Below are positions 17,272 through 28,056 of a stretch of DNA of 64,000 nt, piece by piece. The notes beneath the pieces are model-generated. The model was not told the origin of the DNA and did no database searches. It saw only the letters and a program-made list of their open reading frames with translations. The DNA is from Pseudomonas phenolilytica. GTDB taxonomy: Bacteria; Pseudomonadota; Gammaproteobacteria; Pseudomonadales; Pseudomonadaceae. Location of the stretch: positions 3,558,001 to 3,622,000 of the forward strand of contig NZ_CP058908.1 in assembly GCF_021432765.1 (NCBI RefSeq), in the 5' to 3' direction. How positions within the stretch are numbered: position 1 is the stretch's first letter; every line of letters starts with the position of its first letter. The position numbers and the translations under genes are program-made.

Positions 17272-17718
17272 ATGGGACTGTTCGACAGAATCAAGGAAAA
17301 ACTCGGCTTCGGCGATGCCTCCAACGAGGCGCAGAAACCGGTTTCCACCCCACCGGCGGATGTCGCCAGTACCAGCGCCGAAGGCGTCACACTGGACTCC
17401 GGCCGCCCCACCGCTACCGCCAATGCGACCACCCACACCGACGCCCCGGCCATGTCACAGGTCGACGTCGCGGCGAAGCTCGACGCCATGGCGGCCAGCC
17501 ATCACGAGCAGCTCAACTGGCGCACGTCCATCGTCGATCTGCTCAAGCTGCTCGGTCTCGATAGCAGTCTGGACGCGCGCAAGGAGCTGGCCAACGAACT
17601 GCACTGCCCGCAGGACAAGATGACCGACTCCGGCACCATGAACATCTGGCTGCACAAGACCATCATGCACAAGCTCGCCACTCACGGCGGCAATGTGCCG
17701 CCGGAGCTGCTGCACTGA
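17272..17718 (+). CDS. DUF3597 domain protein
   Basis: This 148-aa soluble protein starts with an amphipathic helix (GLFDRIKEKLGFGD). It continues through a Thr/Ala/Pro-rich linker of about 55 residues and ends in the DUF3597 domain (about 65-145), seen in VDVAAKLDAMAASHHEQLNW and IVDLLKLLGLDSSLDARKELANEL. Function is unknown; related proteins are sometimes linked to LysM-like envelope proteins, but nothing here shows export. A bidirectional terminator follows. Confidence 0.8.
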   Translation: MGLFDRIKEKLGFGDASNEAQKPVSTPPADVASTSAEGVTLDSGRPTATANATTHTDAPAMSQVDVAAKLDAMAASHHEQLNWRTSIVDLLKLLGLDSSLDARKELANELHCPQDKMTDSGTMNIWLHKTIMHKLATHGGNVPPELLH

Positions 17719-17740
17719 CGCCGGCGAATGCCGGCCAATA

Positions 17741-17776
17741 AAAAAGGCTGCCCCGCATGACGGTGGCAGCCTTTTT
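17741..17776. terminator. Bidirectional rho-independent terminator
   Basis: AAAAAGGCTGCC (17741-17752) pairs perfectly with GGCAGCCTTTTT (17765-17776) around a 12-base loop. The A and T runs on each side make it work for the DUF3597 gene on the plus strand and for rluB on the minus strand. Confidence 0.85.
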
Positions 17777-17797
17777 CGTTACCGGCGCTCGCTGCGG

Positions 17798-18934
17798 TCA
17801 GGGCCGCTTGGAGCGATCACCACGACCGAAGCCGGGGCGCTGCCCTTCACCCGCCGGCGGACCGCGCCGCTTGGCCGGAGCCGGTTTGTCGCCGCCGGCG
17901 CCTTCGGGGCGCTTGCCACGCTTGCGATTCACATCGCTCGGACGCTCGGCAACCGGCGTGCCACGGCCCTGCTCGGCCGGACGCGGCTTGCGCGCCGGCT
18001 GCTCGCCACGCGGCTTATCGCCGATGCGCGGCAGGTCGGCTTCACCGGCCGGACGCAGCACACGCGGGCGGCGCTCGCCACGCGCCAGCGGCTTGGCCAC
18101 CTTGCGCTGCAGACGGTCGATCTTCTCCTTGGCGCGGGCCTTCATCTCCGGCAGCGCGACCGGCGTCAGGCCGACCTCCTGACTGAGGATATCCACCTCG
18201 GCCTGCGACATCTCGCGCCAGCGGCCCATCGGCAGATCGGAGGTCATGAACACCGGACCGAAGCGCACCCGCTTCAGCCGGCTGACCACCAGCCCCTGGG
18301 ATTCCCACAGGCGGCGCACCTCACGGTTGCGGCCTTCCATCACCACGCAGTGATACCAGTGGTTGAAACCTTCGCCGCCGGGTGCTTCCTGAATGTCGGT
18401 GAAGCGCGCCGGGCCGTCTTCCAGCATGACGCCGGTCTTCAGGCGCTCGATCATCTCGTCGTCGACTTCGCCGCGCACGCGCACCGCGTATTCGCGATCC
18501 ATCTCGTAGGACGGATGCATCAGCCGGTTGGCCAGTTCGCCATCGGTGGTGAACAGCAGCAGGCCGGTGGTGTTGATATCCAGCCGGCCGATGTTGATCC
18601 AGCGGCCTTCCTTCGGCCGCGGCAGGCGGTCGAATACGGTCGGGCGACCTTCCGGATCGTTGCGGGTGCAGATTTCGCCGTCGGGCTTGTTGTAGATCAG
18701 CACGCGCCGTACCACGGCGGCTTCTTCGCGCTTGATCAGGCGGCCATCGACGGCGATCGCGTCGAGCCGGTCCACGCGCTGGCCGAGGCTGGCCACCGCG
18801 CCGTTGACCTTGACCCGGCCTTCGCTGATCCATTGTTCGATATCACGTCGCGAAGCCAGCCCCATGCGGGCCAGGACCTTCTGCAGTTTTTCGCCGTGGG
18901 CGACGTGAGGGGTGGAATCGTCATGCTCGGTCAT
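17798..18934 (-). CDS. rluB: 23S rRNA pseudouridine(2605) synthase
   Basis: This 378-aa protein has an N-terminal S4 RNA-binding domain (EKLQKVLARMGLASRRDIEQWISEG) and an RsuA/RluB-type catalytic core. The catalytic Asp lies in GRLDINTTGLLLFTTDGEL. RluB makes pseudouridine at position 2605 of 23S rRNA. The C-terminal 100 residues are a long Arg/Lys/Gly/Pro-rich disordered tail (RPAEQGRGTPVAERPSDVNRK region), common in pseudomonad RluB. I chose MTEHDD at 18934 as the start; an in-frame ATG three codons earlier is possible. Confidence 0.9.
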   Translation of the reverse strand: MTEHDDSTPHVAHGEKLQKVLARMGLASRRDIEQWISEGRVKVNGAVASLGQRVDRLDAIAVDGRLIKREEAAVVRRVLIYNKPDGEICTRNDPEGRPTVFDRLPRPKEGRWINIGRLDINTTGLLLFTTDGELANRLMHPSYEMDREYAVRVRGEVDDEMIERLKTGVMLEDGPARFTDIQEAPGGEGFNHWYHCVVMEGRNREVRRLWESQGLVVSRLKRVRFGPVFMTSDLPMGRWREMSQAEVDILSQEVGLTPVALPEMKARAKEKIDRLQRKVAKPLARGERRPRVLRPAGEADLPRIGDKPRGEQPARKPRPAEQGRGTPVAERPSDVNRKRGKRPEGAGGDKPAPAKRRGPPAGEGQRPGFGRGDRSKRP

Positions 18935-19033
18935 TCTGGGCACCTCCCGGTGTGTCAGTTCCGATTGAAAGGGCGCGAATCATACGCGCATCGACGTCCG
19001 CACGCACGGTTTGCGCACGGATGCACCGACCGT

Positions 19034-19678
19034 TCAGCCGAGAGCGGCGAGCGCATCGGCGGTGGCCTGCCGGATACGCGCCCAGTCGCCACCGGCGAGG
19101 CTGGCCGCATCGATCATCCAGGTGCCGCCGACGCACATCACATTACCGAGCGCCAGGTACTGCGCGGCGTTGCCCGCGGTGACGCCGCCGGTCGGACAGA
19201 AGCGCACGTCGGCGAACGGCCCGCCGAACGCTTTGAGCGCGGCGATACCCCCGCAGACTTCAGCCGGGAACAACTTGAAGCGGCGATAGCCCAGCGCATA
19301 GCCCTCCATGATTTCCGTCGCCGTGGCGATACCCGGCAGCACCGGCACCGCACATTGCACGCCGGCCTCCAGCACCTCCCGGCTGGCACCGGGGGTGACC
19401 ACGAACTGCGCGCCGGCCGCTTCCACCTGATCCATCATGCGGCGGTCGAGCACGGTGCCGGCGCCGATGCACAGCTCGGGACGCTCCTCGCGCAGCCGGC
19501 GGATCGCCGTCAGCCCGTGCGCCGAACGCAGGGTAATTTCCAGCGTGCGCAGGCCGCCCGCCGCCAGGGCATCGGCCAGCGGCAGGATCTGTTCCTCGCT
19601 GCCGATGGTGATCACCGGCAGGATGCGCGCATTCACGCACAGCTGCTCGATCAGATCGTTCTTCAGTTGCATGGTCAT
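19034..19678 (-). CDS. eda: 2-keto-3-deoxy-6-phosphogluconate aldolase
   Basis: This 214-aa class I aldolase cleaves KDPG into pyruvate and glyceraldehyde 3-phosphate, the last step of the Entner-Doudoroff pathway. The Schiff-base lysine lies in RRFKLFPAEVCGG. The active-site glutamate is in LRTLEITLRSA, and the phosphate-binding CPTGGV segment follows. It is the last gene of zwf-pgl-eda, 17 bases after pgl. The ATG at 19678 has TGAGGA seven bases upstream. Confidence 0.95.
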   Translation of the reverse strand: MTMQLKNDLIEQLCVNARILPVITIGSEEQILPLADALAAGGLRTLEITLRSAHGLTAIRRLREERPELCIGAGTVLDRRMMDQVEAAGAQFVVTPGASREVLEAGVQCAVPVLPGIATATEIMEGYALGYRRFKLFPAEVCGGIAALKAFGGPFADVRFCPTGGVTAGNAAQYLALGNVMCVGGTWMIDAASLAGGDWARIRQATADALAALG

Positions 19679-19695
19679 GGGCAATCCTCAGGGCT

Positions 19696-20409
19696 TCAGG
19701 GGCACCAGTAGATCTCCAGCGGTGAATGGATGAACGCGCGGATCGGCATTCGCAGCGCGTCGGCGTTCAAGGCCTGGCGCAGGGTTTCCAGCTTGGCCAT
19801 GCCCTGGATCGCCAGACACTGCATGCGCGCCGAGGCCAGCAGCGGATAGGTCATGCTCAGGCGCTCGCGCGGCTCGGTCGGCGCGCACATCGCCACGCAG
19901 CGATCCGGGCAGTCGGCCCGCAGCGCGTGGTCGAGACGCGCACTGTCGGGGAACAGCGACGCGGTGTGGCCATCGTCGCCCATGCCCAGCACCAGCACGT
20001 CGATCGGCTGGCCGAGCTCGGCCAGGCGTCGGTCCGCCAGTCGTGCGGCTTCCTCCAGCGTGGCCGCCGGATGATACAAACCAATGAACTGCGCCACGGC
20101 TGCGGCGTTCTGCAACAGATGACGACGCACCAGCCCCTCGTTGCTGGCCGCATCGCTCGGCGGCACCCAACGTTCATCCGCCAGGCTGATCTGCACCCTG
20201 GACCAGTCCAGCTCACGGCGCGACAGTTCCTCGAAGAACGGCACCGGGCTGCGCCCGCCGGATACCACCAGGCTGGCCACGCCGTGGGTGCGCACCGCGT
20301 AATTCAGCACCTTGGCCGCGTCGTCGGCCATCAGCCGTGCCTGCCCAGCGGCGTCGGCCAGACTGTGGGCAACCACGCCGGTGGGCAGGTCGAGTTCAGA
20401 AATCGCCAT
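19696..20409 (-). CDS. pgl: 6-phosphogluconolactonase
   Basis: This 237-aa enzyme hydrolyses 6-phosphogluconolactone to 6-phosphogluconate. Family features are the [17 protein letters not shown] phosphate loop, [13 protein letters not shown] and the [13 protein letters not shown] signature. Its start overlaps the zwf stop by 14 bases, indicating coupling. I chose the ATG encoding MAISELD because GGGAGG precedes it; an ATG 18 bases upstream lacks such a site. Confidence 0.95.
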   Translation of the reverse strand: MAISELDLPTGVVAHSLADAAGQARLMADDAAKVLNYAVRTHGVASLVVSGGRSPVPFFEELSRRELDWSRVQISLADERWVPPSDAASNEGLVRRHLLQNAAAVAQFIGLYHPAATLEEAARLADRRLAELGQPIDVLVLGMGDDGHTASLFPDSARLDHALRADCPDRCVAMCAPTEPRERLSMTYPLLASARMQCLAIQGMAKLETLRQALNADALRMPIRAFIHSPLEIYWCP

Positions 20410-21865
20410 ACCAGGACCTCCCGTCACGAGTAATCAAGGCAATCGAAGCCACCGGCCCCCAGGAGCCGGCAGGATAGAGTTTGAGACTGTCGCCAATACG
20501 GGTCCAGCCATCGACCAGCTGATCGCACCATTGCCAGGCGTACTCGACTTCGTCGCGGCGCACGAACAGATTCTGATTGCCCTGCATCACCTCCAGCAGC
20601 AACCGCTCGTAGGCGTCCGGGATGCGCGCGCTCTTGTAGGTCTCGGAAAAATTCAGCTGCAGCGGCCCGCTGCGCAGGTGCATGCCCTTGTCCAGGCCCT
20701 GCTCCTTGGTCATCACCTGCAGGGAAATGCCCTCGTCCGGCTGCAGGCGGATGATCAGCCGGTTGCTGATCAGCGAGCGCTGCTCGGGCGCGAAGATGTA
20801 GAACGGCGGCTCCTTGAAATGGATGACGATCTGCGACAGCTTCTGCGCCATGCGCTTGCCGGTACGCAGGTAGAACGGCACGCCGGACCATCGCCAGTTA
20901 CAAATGTCGGCGCGCAGGGCGACGAAGGTTTCCGTGCTGCTGGTGGCATTGGAATTCTCTTCCTCCAGATAGCCCGGCACCGGCTTGCCGCCGGCGATCC
21001 CGGCCGAATACTGGCCGCGCACCACGCGCTGGCTGAGGATGTCCGGCGTGATCGGCGCCAGCGCCTTGAGCACTTTTACCTTCTCGTCGCGGATGCTGTC
21101 GGCGGTGAGGTTGCTCGGCGGGTCCATGGCGATCAGGCAGAGCAGCTGCAGCAGGTGATTCTGGATCATGTCGCGCAACTGGCCAGCCTGGTCGAAGTAG
21201 CCCCAGCGCCCTTCGATGCCGACGGTTTCGGCCACGGTGATCTCCACATGCGAGATGTGGTGCTGGTTCCACTGCGTCTCGAACAGGCTGTTGGCGAAAC
21301 GCAGGGCAATCAGGTTCTGGACGGTTTCCTTGCCCAGGTAATGATCGATCCGATAGATCTGGCTCTCGGCAAAGTACTGCGCGACTGCATCGTTGATCAC
21401 CCGCGACGACGCCAGGTCATGGCCGATGGGTTTCTCCAGCACCACCCGCGCCTGCGCGGCCAGCCCGGCGCCGGCCAGGTGTTCACAGATCGCGCCGTAC
21501 ACCGCGGCGGGCGTGGCGAAATAGGCGATCAGCGGCAGCCCGGCGCTGACGTTCTGGGCCAGCACGGCGTAATCCTCGCCGCGGCGAAAATCCATGCGCA
21601 GACAGCACAGGCGCGCCAGAAAGCGCTGCAGCACGGCATCGTCCAGCTCGTGCGGCGGGATGTAACGGCGCAGGGCCTGATCGATCCGCGCCATCTGCTC
21701 ATCCGGTTCGCCGCCCTCGCGTGACAGTGCCAGCAGCCGCGTATCGGCGTGCAACAGGGCGGCGCGGTCGAGCTGATAAAGCGCGGGAAACAGCTTGCGC
21801 AGCGCCAGATCGCCCAGCGCGCCGAACAGGGCAAAAGTAATGGGTTCAACGTTGATCGCAGGCAT
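20396..21865 (-). CDS. zwf: Glucose-6-phosphate 1-dehydrogenase
   Basis: This 489-aa enzyme oxidises glucose 6-phosphate with NAD(P)+ and feeds the Entner-Doudoroff route. The N-terminal nucleotide fold reads [21 protein letters not shown], with a GxxxDLA pattern. The active-site segment is [15 protein letters not shown]. It is the first gene of zwf-pgl-eda. In P. aeruginosa the hexR repressor gene is divergent from zwf. Here the 183-base upstream gap holds no hexR and leads to a DUF1289 gene on the same strand, and I find no clear TTGT-N7/8-ACAA HexR box in it. Confidence 0.97.
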   Translation of the reverse strand: MPAINVEPITFALFGALGDLALRKLFPALYQLDRAALLHADTRLLALSREGGEPDEQMARIDQALRRYIPPHELDDAVLQRFLARLCCLRMDFRRGEDYAVLAQNVSAGLPLIAYFATPAAVYGAICEHLAGAGLAAQARVVLEKPIGHDLASSRVINDAVAQYFAESQIYRIDHYLGKETVQNLIALRFANSLFETQWNQHHISHVEITVAETVGIEGRWGYFDQAGQLRDMIQNHLLQLLCLIAMDPPSNLTADSIRDEKVKVLKALAPITPDILSQRVVRGQYSAGIAGGKPVPGYLEEENSNATSSTETFVALRADICNWRWSGVPFYLRTGKRMAQKLSQIVIHFKEPPFYIFAPEQRSLISNRLIIRLQPDEGISLQVMTKEQGLDKGMHLRSGPLQLNFSETYKSARIPDAYERLLLEVMQGNQNLFVRRDEVEYAWQWCDQLVDGWTRIGDSLKLYPAGSWGPVASIALITRDGRSWYGDF

Positions 21866-22048
21866 AAACGCTCGTGGTCAGTGCAGTGTGGGCTTCGGCG
21901 CCGCTCGAATGGCCGGGCACCGGCTCGCGGTCATACGTGCCGCGCGGCAAGGCACCCCTTCAGCAACAGACCGAGATCGTCGCAAAAGACTCGCGAGAAT
22001 CGGAAAAAATTCTGTTCCGACGATGCACGGTGCCGGACGGCCGCGCCG

Positions 22049-22240
22049 TCATGGCTTGCGCTTCTTCGCCTTGCCGAGGATTGCGAGGCGCTCGGCCGCC
22101 TGTTGCCTGACGGCCTTGCGCTCTTTGTTCTTGAGCTTCTTCCAGCGTTTGATCTCGTCGCGGCTACGACCGCAGCCGACACAGATGTCATCCTTGAGCT
22201 TGCACAGATCCACGCAGGGATTGTCCACCTTGTTGCCCAC
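22049..22240 (-). CDS. DUF1289 protein
   Basis: This 63-aa protein has the DUF1289 cysteine pattern NPCVDLCKLKDDICVGCGRSRDEI, with four cysteines that probably bind iron-sulfur or zinc, followed by a basic helical tail (KKLKNKERKAVRQQAAERL). Function is unknown. I chose the GTG at 22240 because GGAGG stands a few bases upstream and the family starts here. An in-frame ATG at 22276 would add 12 residues of poor quality and is the alternative. It sits where P. aeruginosa has hexR. Confidence 0.75.
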   Translation of the reverse strand: MGNKVDNPCVDLCKLKDDICVGCGRSRDEIKRWKKLKNKERKAVRQQAAERLAILGKAKKRKP

Positions 22241-22310
22241 GGCACCTCCAACGCAGGGCGGCCTCGCGTTGCGCAAGGCCGACCGGCGTCAGTGTTGCGT
22301 GCTCAACCGA

Positions 22311-23570
<1,260 letters not shown>

Positions 23571-23627
23571 TTATCTGCAGGTCAGCACGGCGACAAGCGC
23601 TGCCTGGGTCGAGCCGCTGCGCGCGCG

Positions 23628-24851
23628 TTAGCGGGCAATACCGCTGCGCTCGCGCCCGCTGTACGGCACGCCTCTTTCGCCAGGCGTGCGGCCGTTCGGC
23701 AAGGCCTCGATGACACCGAGCCGCCCGCTGCCCGCCGCGCGGGCAGCTCGCTGGTCCAGTCGCTCGCCGGTGTGCGCATCGAACAGCAGCACCTTGTGCG
23801 GATCGAACTGCAACTCGAGGGTTTCGCCGGCGCGCGGAGCCTGGTCCGGGGCCAGTCGGCACGACGCCTTGACCTCGTTCAGGCTGAAGAACACCAGGGT
23901 GTCCGGCCCGGTGGGCTCGACCACCTCGATCTGGCAGCGCAGCGAGCAGCCGTTGCCCGTACCGTCGGCCAGGCCGATCTGCTCCGGGCGGATGCCGAGA
24001 ATCACGTCACGCGCGTGCCACTGCTCATCGGCCGGCAGCGCCAGCGGAATTTCACAGCTCGCCTGATCGCTGTTGAGCACGGCGACCCAACGCCCACTCT
24101 GCTGGCGCAGCCGCACGGGGACGAAGTTCATCGGCGGCGAGCCGATGAAGCTTGCCACGAACTGGTTGGCCGGGTCGTTGTAGATCTCGTGCGGCGTGCC
24201 GAACTGCTGGACGATGCCGTCCTTCATCACCGCGACTTTGTCGCCGAGCGTCATCGCCTCGATCTGATCGTGGGTGACATACACGGTGGTGGTCTTCAAG
24301 CGCTGATGCATCAGCTTGATTTCGGTGCGCATCTCCACGCGCAGCTTGGCGTCGAGGTTCGACAGCGGTTCGTCGAACAGGTAGATCTTCGGCCGCCGCG
24401 CCAGCGCCCGCCCCATGGCCACGCGCTGCTGCTGGCCGCCGGAGAGCTGCGACGGCTTGCGCTCGAGCAGCGCCTCGATCTGCAGCAGCTTGGCGACCCG
24501 CGCCACCTCCTCCTCGATCTGCGCCGCGGGCACCTTGCGCATCTTCAGGCCGAAGGCGATGTTGTCGCGCACGCTCATGGTCGGGTACAGCGCGTAGGAC
24601 TGGAACACCATGGCGATGTCGCGATCCTTAGGGCTGGCCTGGCTGATGTCCTCGCCGTCGACCAGGATCTCGCCGCCGGTGATGTTCTCCAGCCCGGCGA
24701 TGCAGTTCATCAGGGTGGATTTGCCGCAACCCGACGGCCCGACGAGGATCAGGAACTCTCCCGCATCGATCTTCAGGGCGATGTTCTTCAGTGTTTCGAC
24801 CTTGGCGTTGCCGTAGGTTTTCTGGACGTTGCGCAGTTCCAGGGATGCCAT
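23628..24851 (-). CDS. gtsD: Sugar ABC transporter ATPase (MalK/GtsD type)
   Basis: This 407-aa ATPase powers glucose/maltose-type uptake. It has Walker A GPSGCGKST, the signature LSGGQQQRVAMGRALARR, Walker B IYLFDEPLSNLDAKL and the H-loop VYVTHDQIEAMTLGD. A regulatory TOBE/OB domain occupies about 235-370. The last 45 residues are a Gly/Arg-rich extension beyond the usual MalK end. It is the fourth gene of gtsABCD, 13 bases after gtsC. A CA motif touches the start codon. Confidence 0.95.
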   Translation of the reverse strand: MASLELRNVQKTYGNAKVETLKNIALKIDAGEFLILVGPSGCGKSTLMNCIAGLENITGGEILVDGEDISQASPKDRDIAMVFQSYALYPTMSVRDNIAFGLKMRKVPAAQIEEEVARVAKLLQIEALLERKPSQLSGGQQQRVAMGRALARRPKIYLFDEPLSNLDAKLRVEMRTEIKLMHQRLKTTTVYVTHDQIEAMTLGDKVAVMKDGIVQQFGTPHEIYNDPANQFVASFIGSPPMNFVPVRLRQQSGRWVAVLNSDQASCEIPLALPADEQWHARDVILGIRPEQIGLADGTGNGCSLRCQIEVVEPTGPDTLVFFSLNEVKASCRLAPDQAPRAGETLELQFDPHKVLLFDAHTGERLDQRAARAAGSGRLGVIEALPNGRTPGERGVPYSGRERSGIAR

Positions 24852-24860
24852 GTTGTTGTT
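24852..24860 (-). promoter_or_regulatory. Crc/Hfq CA motif adjacent to the gtsD start
   Basis: AACAACAAC directly precedes the gtsD ATG on the minus strand, with the GAGGAG ribosome-binding site just upstream. Bound Hfq/Crc would cover the start codon. Confidence 0.6.
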
Positions 24861-24864
24861 CTCC

Positions 24865-25707
24865 TCAACCCTTGACGGCGCCGGCAGTGAGCCCGCGCAG
24901 GAAGTACTTGCCGGCGATCACGTAGACCACCAGCGTGGGCAGGCCGGCGATCATCGCGGCGGCCATGTCGACGTTGTATTGCTTGGCGCCGGTGCTGGTG
25001 TTCACCAGGTTGTTCAGCGCCACGGTGACCGGCTGGGTGTCGCCACTGGCGAACACCACGCCGAAGAGGAAGTCGTTCCAGATCTGGGTGAACTGCCAGA
25101 TCAGGCAAACCATGATGATCGGCACCGACATCGGCAGCAGGATGCGGCCGAAGATGGTGAAGAAGCCGGCGCCATCGAGCCGCGCCGCCCGCACCAGCGC
25201 ATCCGGCACGCTGACGTAGAAGTTGCGGAAGAACAGCGTGGTGAACGCCAGCCCGTAGACCACGTGCACCAGCACCAGGCCGGCGGTGGTATTGGCCAGG
25301 CCGAGCTTGCCGAGGGTGAAGGACGCCGGCAGCAGGATCACCTGGAACGGCAGAAAGCAGCCGAACAGCAACAGGCCGAAGAACAGCTGCGAGCCGCGGA
25401 AGCGCCACATCGACAGCACGTAGCCGTTGATGGCGCCCAGCGCGGTGGAAATCAGCACCGCCGGGATGACGATCTTCACCGAGTTCCAGAAGTAGCCGCC
25501 GATGCTGTCCCAAGCCGTCAGCCAACCCATGGCGCTGAACGCTTCCGGCCAGCTCAGCAGGTTGCCGGTGCGGATGTCTTCCGGCGTCTTGAAACTGGTC
25601 AGCAGCATCACGATCAGCGGTATCAGATAGACGGCGCAGGCCAGCAGCAGCGTGGCGTGGATGGTCAGGCGCCCGAGGGTCAGGCGCGGTTGCGCGAAGT
25701 CAGACAT
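24865..25707 (-). CDS. gtsC: Sugar ABC transporter permease GtsC
   Basis: This 280-aa inner-membrane permease of the MalG family has about six membrane segments, beginning TIHATLLLACAVYLIPLIVMLLTSF. The cytoplasmic EAA loop that docks the ATPase reads ALVRAARLDGAGFFTIFGRILLP (the EAA...G...P pattern with ARLDGA). It pairs with GtsB to form the pore. Its start overlaps the gtsB end by 8 bases. Confidence 0.94.
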   Translation of the reverse strand: MSDFAQPRLTLGRLTIHATLLLACAVYLIPLIVMLLTSFKTPEDIRTGNLLSWPEAFSAMGWLTAWDSIGGYFWNSVKIVIPAVLISTALGAINGYVLSMWRFRGSQLFFGLLLFGCFLPFQVILLPASFTLGKLGLANTTAGLVLVHVVYGLAFTTLFFRNFYVSVPDALVRAARLDGAGFFTIFGRILLPMSVPIIMVCLIWQFTQIWNDFLFGVVFASGDTQPVTVALNNLVNTSTGAKQYNVDMAAAMIAGLPTLVVYVIAGKYFLRGLTAGAVKG

Positions 25708-26617
25708 GGCGCTTGGTCCTCAGCTCGGAATACAGGTACGGCACGATGATCGCCATCACCGCGCCGAGCATCAGCATGGCGCTCGCCGCCCCCAGGCCCA
25801 TCTGGCCGCGGGTGAAGGTGTGGGCGTACATGAACATCGCCGGCAGATCGCTGGAGTAGCCCGGCCCGCCAGCGGTCATCGCCGCCACCAGGTCGAAGCT
25901 CTTAATCGCGATGTGAGCGAGGATCATCAGTGCGCTGAAGAACACCGGGCGCAGGCTCGGCAGCACGATGCGCAGGTAGATGGTGGGCAGGCTGGCGCCG
26001 TCCACCTGGGCGGCGCGGATGATCGACTGATCGACGCTGCGCAGGCCGGCGAGGAACAGCGCCATGACGAAACCCGAGGCCTGCCACACCGCGGCGATCA
26101 CCAGGCAGTAGATGACCCGGTCCGGGTCCACCAGCCAGTCGAAGCGAAAACCCTCCCAGCCCCAGTCGCGCAGCAGCTTGTCCAGGCCCAGGCCGGGGTT
26201 GAGCAGCCACTGCCAGGCGGTGCCGGTGACGATCATCGACAGCGCCATCGGGTACAGGTAGATGGTGCGGATCAGCCCTTCGCGGCGGATGCGCTGGTCC
26301 AGCAGTACGGCAAGTACGACGCCGATCACCAGGCTGATGGCGATGAACAGGCCGCCGAAGACCAGCAGGTTCTGGCTGGCGACCCACCAGCGGTCGTTGT
26401 CCCACAGGCGCTCGTACTGTTGCAGGCCGGCCCACTTGTAGCTGGGCATGAAGCGCGAGTTGGTGAACGACAGCAGGAAGGTCCAGCCGATGTAGGCGTA
26501 GAAGCCGACCAGCACGATCAGCATGCTCGGCGCCAGCACCAGTTTCGGCAGCCAGCGCTGCAGGGCGTCGAGCGGCGAGGCCTTGGCGGGCCTGGCTTGA
26601 AGCGCGATGGAGCTCAT
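25700..26617 (-). CDS. gtsB: Sugar ABC transporter permease GtsB
   Basis: This 305-aa MalF-like permease has six membrane segments, beginning LAPSMLIVLVGFYAYIGWTFLLSF. Its EAA loop is SIIRAAQVDGASLPTIYLRIVLPSL. It lies 109 bases after gtsA, separated by two stem-loops that may lower permease expression relative to the binding protein. It overlaps gtsC by 8 bases at its 3' end. Confidence 0.94.
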   Translation of the reverse strand: MSSIALQARPAKASPLDALQRWLPKLVLAPSMLIVLVGFYAYIGWTFLLSFTNSRFMPSYKWAGLQQYERLWDNDRWWVASQNLLVFGGLFIAISLVIGVVLAVLLDQRIRREGLIRTIYLYPMALSMIVTGTAWQWLLNPGLGLDKLLRDWGWEGFRFDWLVDPDRVIYCLVIAAVWQASGFVMALFLAGLRSVDQSIIRAAQVDGASLPTIYLRIVLPSLRPVFFSALMILAHIAIKSFDLVAAMTAGGPGYSSDLPAMFMYAHTFTRGQMGLGAASAMLMLGAVMAIIVPYLYSELRTKRHV

Positions 26618-26661
26618 GGATGTGATCCCTCATGGAAATCCGGGATGTCGTCGTCCGCGGC

Positions 26662-26720
26662 ACATGCCAAGGCATGTACCGGGGACGCACGTTTCGGGAA
26701 TCGGGCGGCGCTATCCGCCC
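26662..26720 (-). repeat. Two stem-loops between gtsA and gtsB
   Basis: ACATGCCAAGGCATGT (26662-26677) is a perfect 16-base palindrome flanked by further partly complementary CGTCC/GGACG sequence. GGGCGG (26703-26708) pairs with CCGCCC (26715-26720). Both lie in the 109-base spacer after gtsA on the minus-strand transcript. Such hairpins commonly protect upstream mRNA and reduce read-through, giving excess binding protein. Confidence 0.6.
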
Positions 26721-26726
26721 GTAGCG

Positions 26727-27974
26727 TTACTGCACGGCCTGGATCGCCGCCGCCAGTTGCTTGGCCGCCTTTTGCGGGTCGGCCTTGGGGTCGTTGAAGA
26801 AGTTGGTGACAACGTCGAACACCGCGCCCTGCACATAGCTAGAAGCCGCCATGCCGTGGGCCAGGCTGGGCTGCAGACCGCTGTCCTGTGCGGCCGCCTT
26901 GAAGTCCTTCATCGACTGCTGCGCGCAGGCGTCGAACTCGCTCATGTCCATGTCCTGGCGAACCGGGATCGAGCCCTTGTTCTGGTTGAAGAACGTCTGG
27001 AACTCCGGCTCCAGCACCGTGCGCGCCAGATCGACTTGGGCCTTGCGGTTTTCCTCGTCGCTGAGCTTGAACATGGCCAGCGAGTCGATGTTGTAGGCGA
27101 AGCTGCCCTGGGTGCCGGGGAACGGCAGGCACTGGTAGTCCTTGCCGGCCACCTGGTTGGCGGCGGTGAACTCGCTCTTGGCCCAGTCGCCCATGATCTG
27201 CATGCCGGCCTTGCCGTCGATGACCATGCCGGTGGCGCGGTTCCATTCGCGGCCCGCGGCATCGGCATCGATGTAGCCGCGCAGCTTCTTCAGGGCGGCG
27301 AACGCCTGGACCATCTTCTCGCCGGTGAGGGTGTCCTCATCCAGTTCGACGAAGGCCTTGTGGTAATCCTCCGGGCCGAGAATGCTCAGCACGAAGTCCT
27401 CGAACACGGTGCCGTCCTGCCAGGGCTGGCCGCCGTGGGCGACCGCGATGAAGCCGGCGGCCTTGAGCTTGTCGGCCGCGACGAAGAACTCGTCGAGGGT
27501 TTTCGGCGGCGTGGCGCCGGCCTTCTCGAACACCTCTGGGTTGATCCACAGCCAGTTGACCCGATGCACGTTGACCGGCACCGCCACGTAGGAGCCGTCG
27601 TACTGCATGATCTTGGTCACTTGCTTGGGCAGCAGCTCTTCCCACTTGTCCGCCTTGGCGGTTTCGTCGAGGTTGGCCAACAGGCCCAGCTCACCCCACT
27701 CCTGAATGTCCGGCCCCTTGATCTGCGCGGCGGCCGGCGGATTGCCGGACACGGCACGGGTCTTCAGCACCGTCATGGCCGCCTCGCCGCCGCCACCGGC
27801 CACGGCGAAATCACGCCAGCTGTGGCCTTTCTTCTCGACCAGTTTCTGCAGCGTGTCGGCGGCGCGCTTTTCGCCACCGGATGTCCACCAGTGCAGCACC
27901 TCGACCTCGCCGGCATGGGCGGCGAGCGGCAGGGCGAGGGAAATGGAAAGAGCGAGGTGATGGAACGCTTTCAT
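26727..27974 (-). CDS. gtsA: Periplasmic sugar-binding protein GtsA
   Basis: This 415-aa extracellular solute-binding protein (family 1) delivers sugar to GtsBCD. A signal peptide covers about 1-22 ([15 protein letters not shown]). The mature start, [21 protein letters not shown], is typical of glucose-binding GtsA proteins. [20 protein letters not shown] lies in the second lobe. It is the first gene of the transporter operon, downstream of the gtrS-gltR regulators. A CA motif and possible GltR repeats precede it. Confidence 0.95.
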   Translation of the reverse strand: MKAFHHLALSISLALPLAAHAGEVEVLHWWTSGGEKRAADTLQKLVEKKGHSWRDFAVAGGGGEAAMTVLKTRAVSGNPPAAAQIKGPDIQEWGELGLLANLDETAKADKWEELLPKQVTKIMQYDGSYVAVPVNVHRVNWLWINPEVFEKAGATPPKTLDEFFVAADKLKAAGFIAVAHGGQPWQDGTVFEDFVLSILGPEDYHKAFVELDEDTLTGEKMVQAFAALKKLRGYIDADAAGREWNRATGMVIDGKAGMQIMGDWAKSEFTAANQVAGKDYQCLPFPGTQGSFAYNIDSLAMFKLSDEENRKAQVDLARTVLEPEFQTFFNQNKGSIPVRQDMDMSEFDACAQQSMKDFKAAAQDSGLQPSLAHGMAASSYVQGAVFDVVTNFFNDPKADPQKAAKQLAAAIQAVQ

Positions 27975-27988
27975 GTCTGAGCACCTTC

Positions 27989-27996
27989 TTGTTTTT
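27989..27996 (-). promoter_or_regulatory. Crc/Hfq CA motif before gtsA
   Basis: AAAAACAA on the minus strand fits AANAANAA and overlaps the start of the GAAGG ribosome-binding site, 14 bases before the gtsA ATG. Occlusion of ribosome binding would explain catabolite repression of the transporter. Confidence 0.6.
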
Positions 27997-28056
27997 ATCG
28001 GGCAAGGCGTGGTCGCTTGCGTTGATCCGAGTCTATGCGCGCCGCAAGGGGCGCTG

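Noticed and set aside
17693..19711. A 672-codon plus-strand open frame
   Set aside because: It is opposite rluB and eda, both with intact catalytic motifs, and its translation is rich in Arg/His/Ala without any domain.
21866..22048. HexR operator upstream of zwf
   Set aside because: I searched for TTGT-N7/8-ACAA in this gap and found no acceptable match on either strand.
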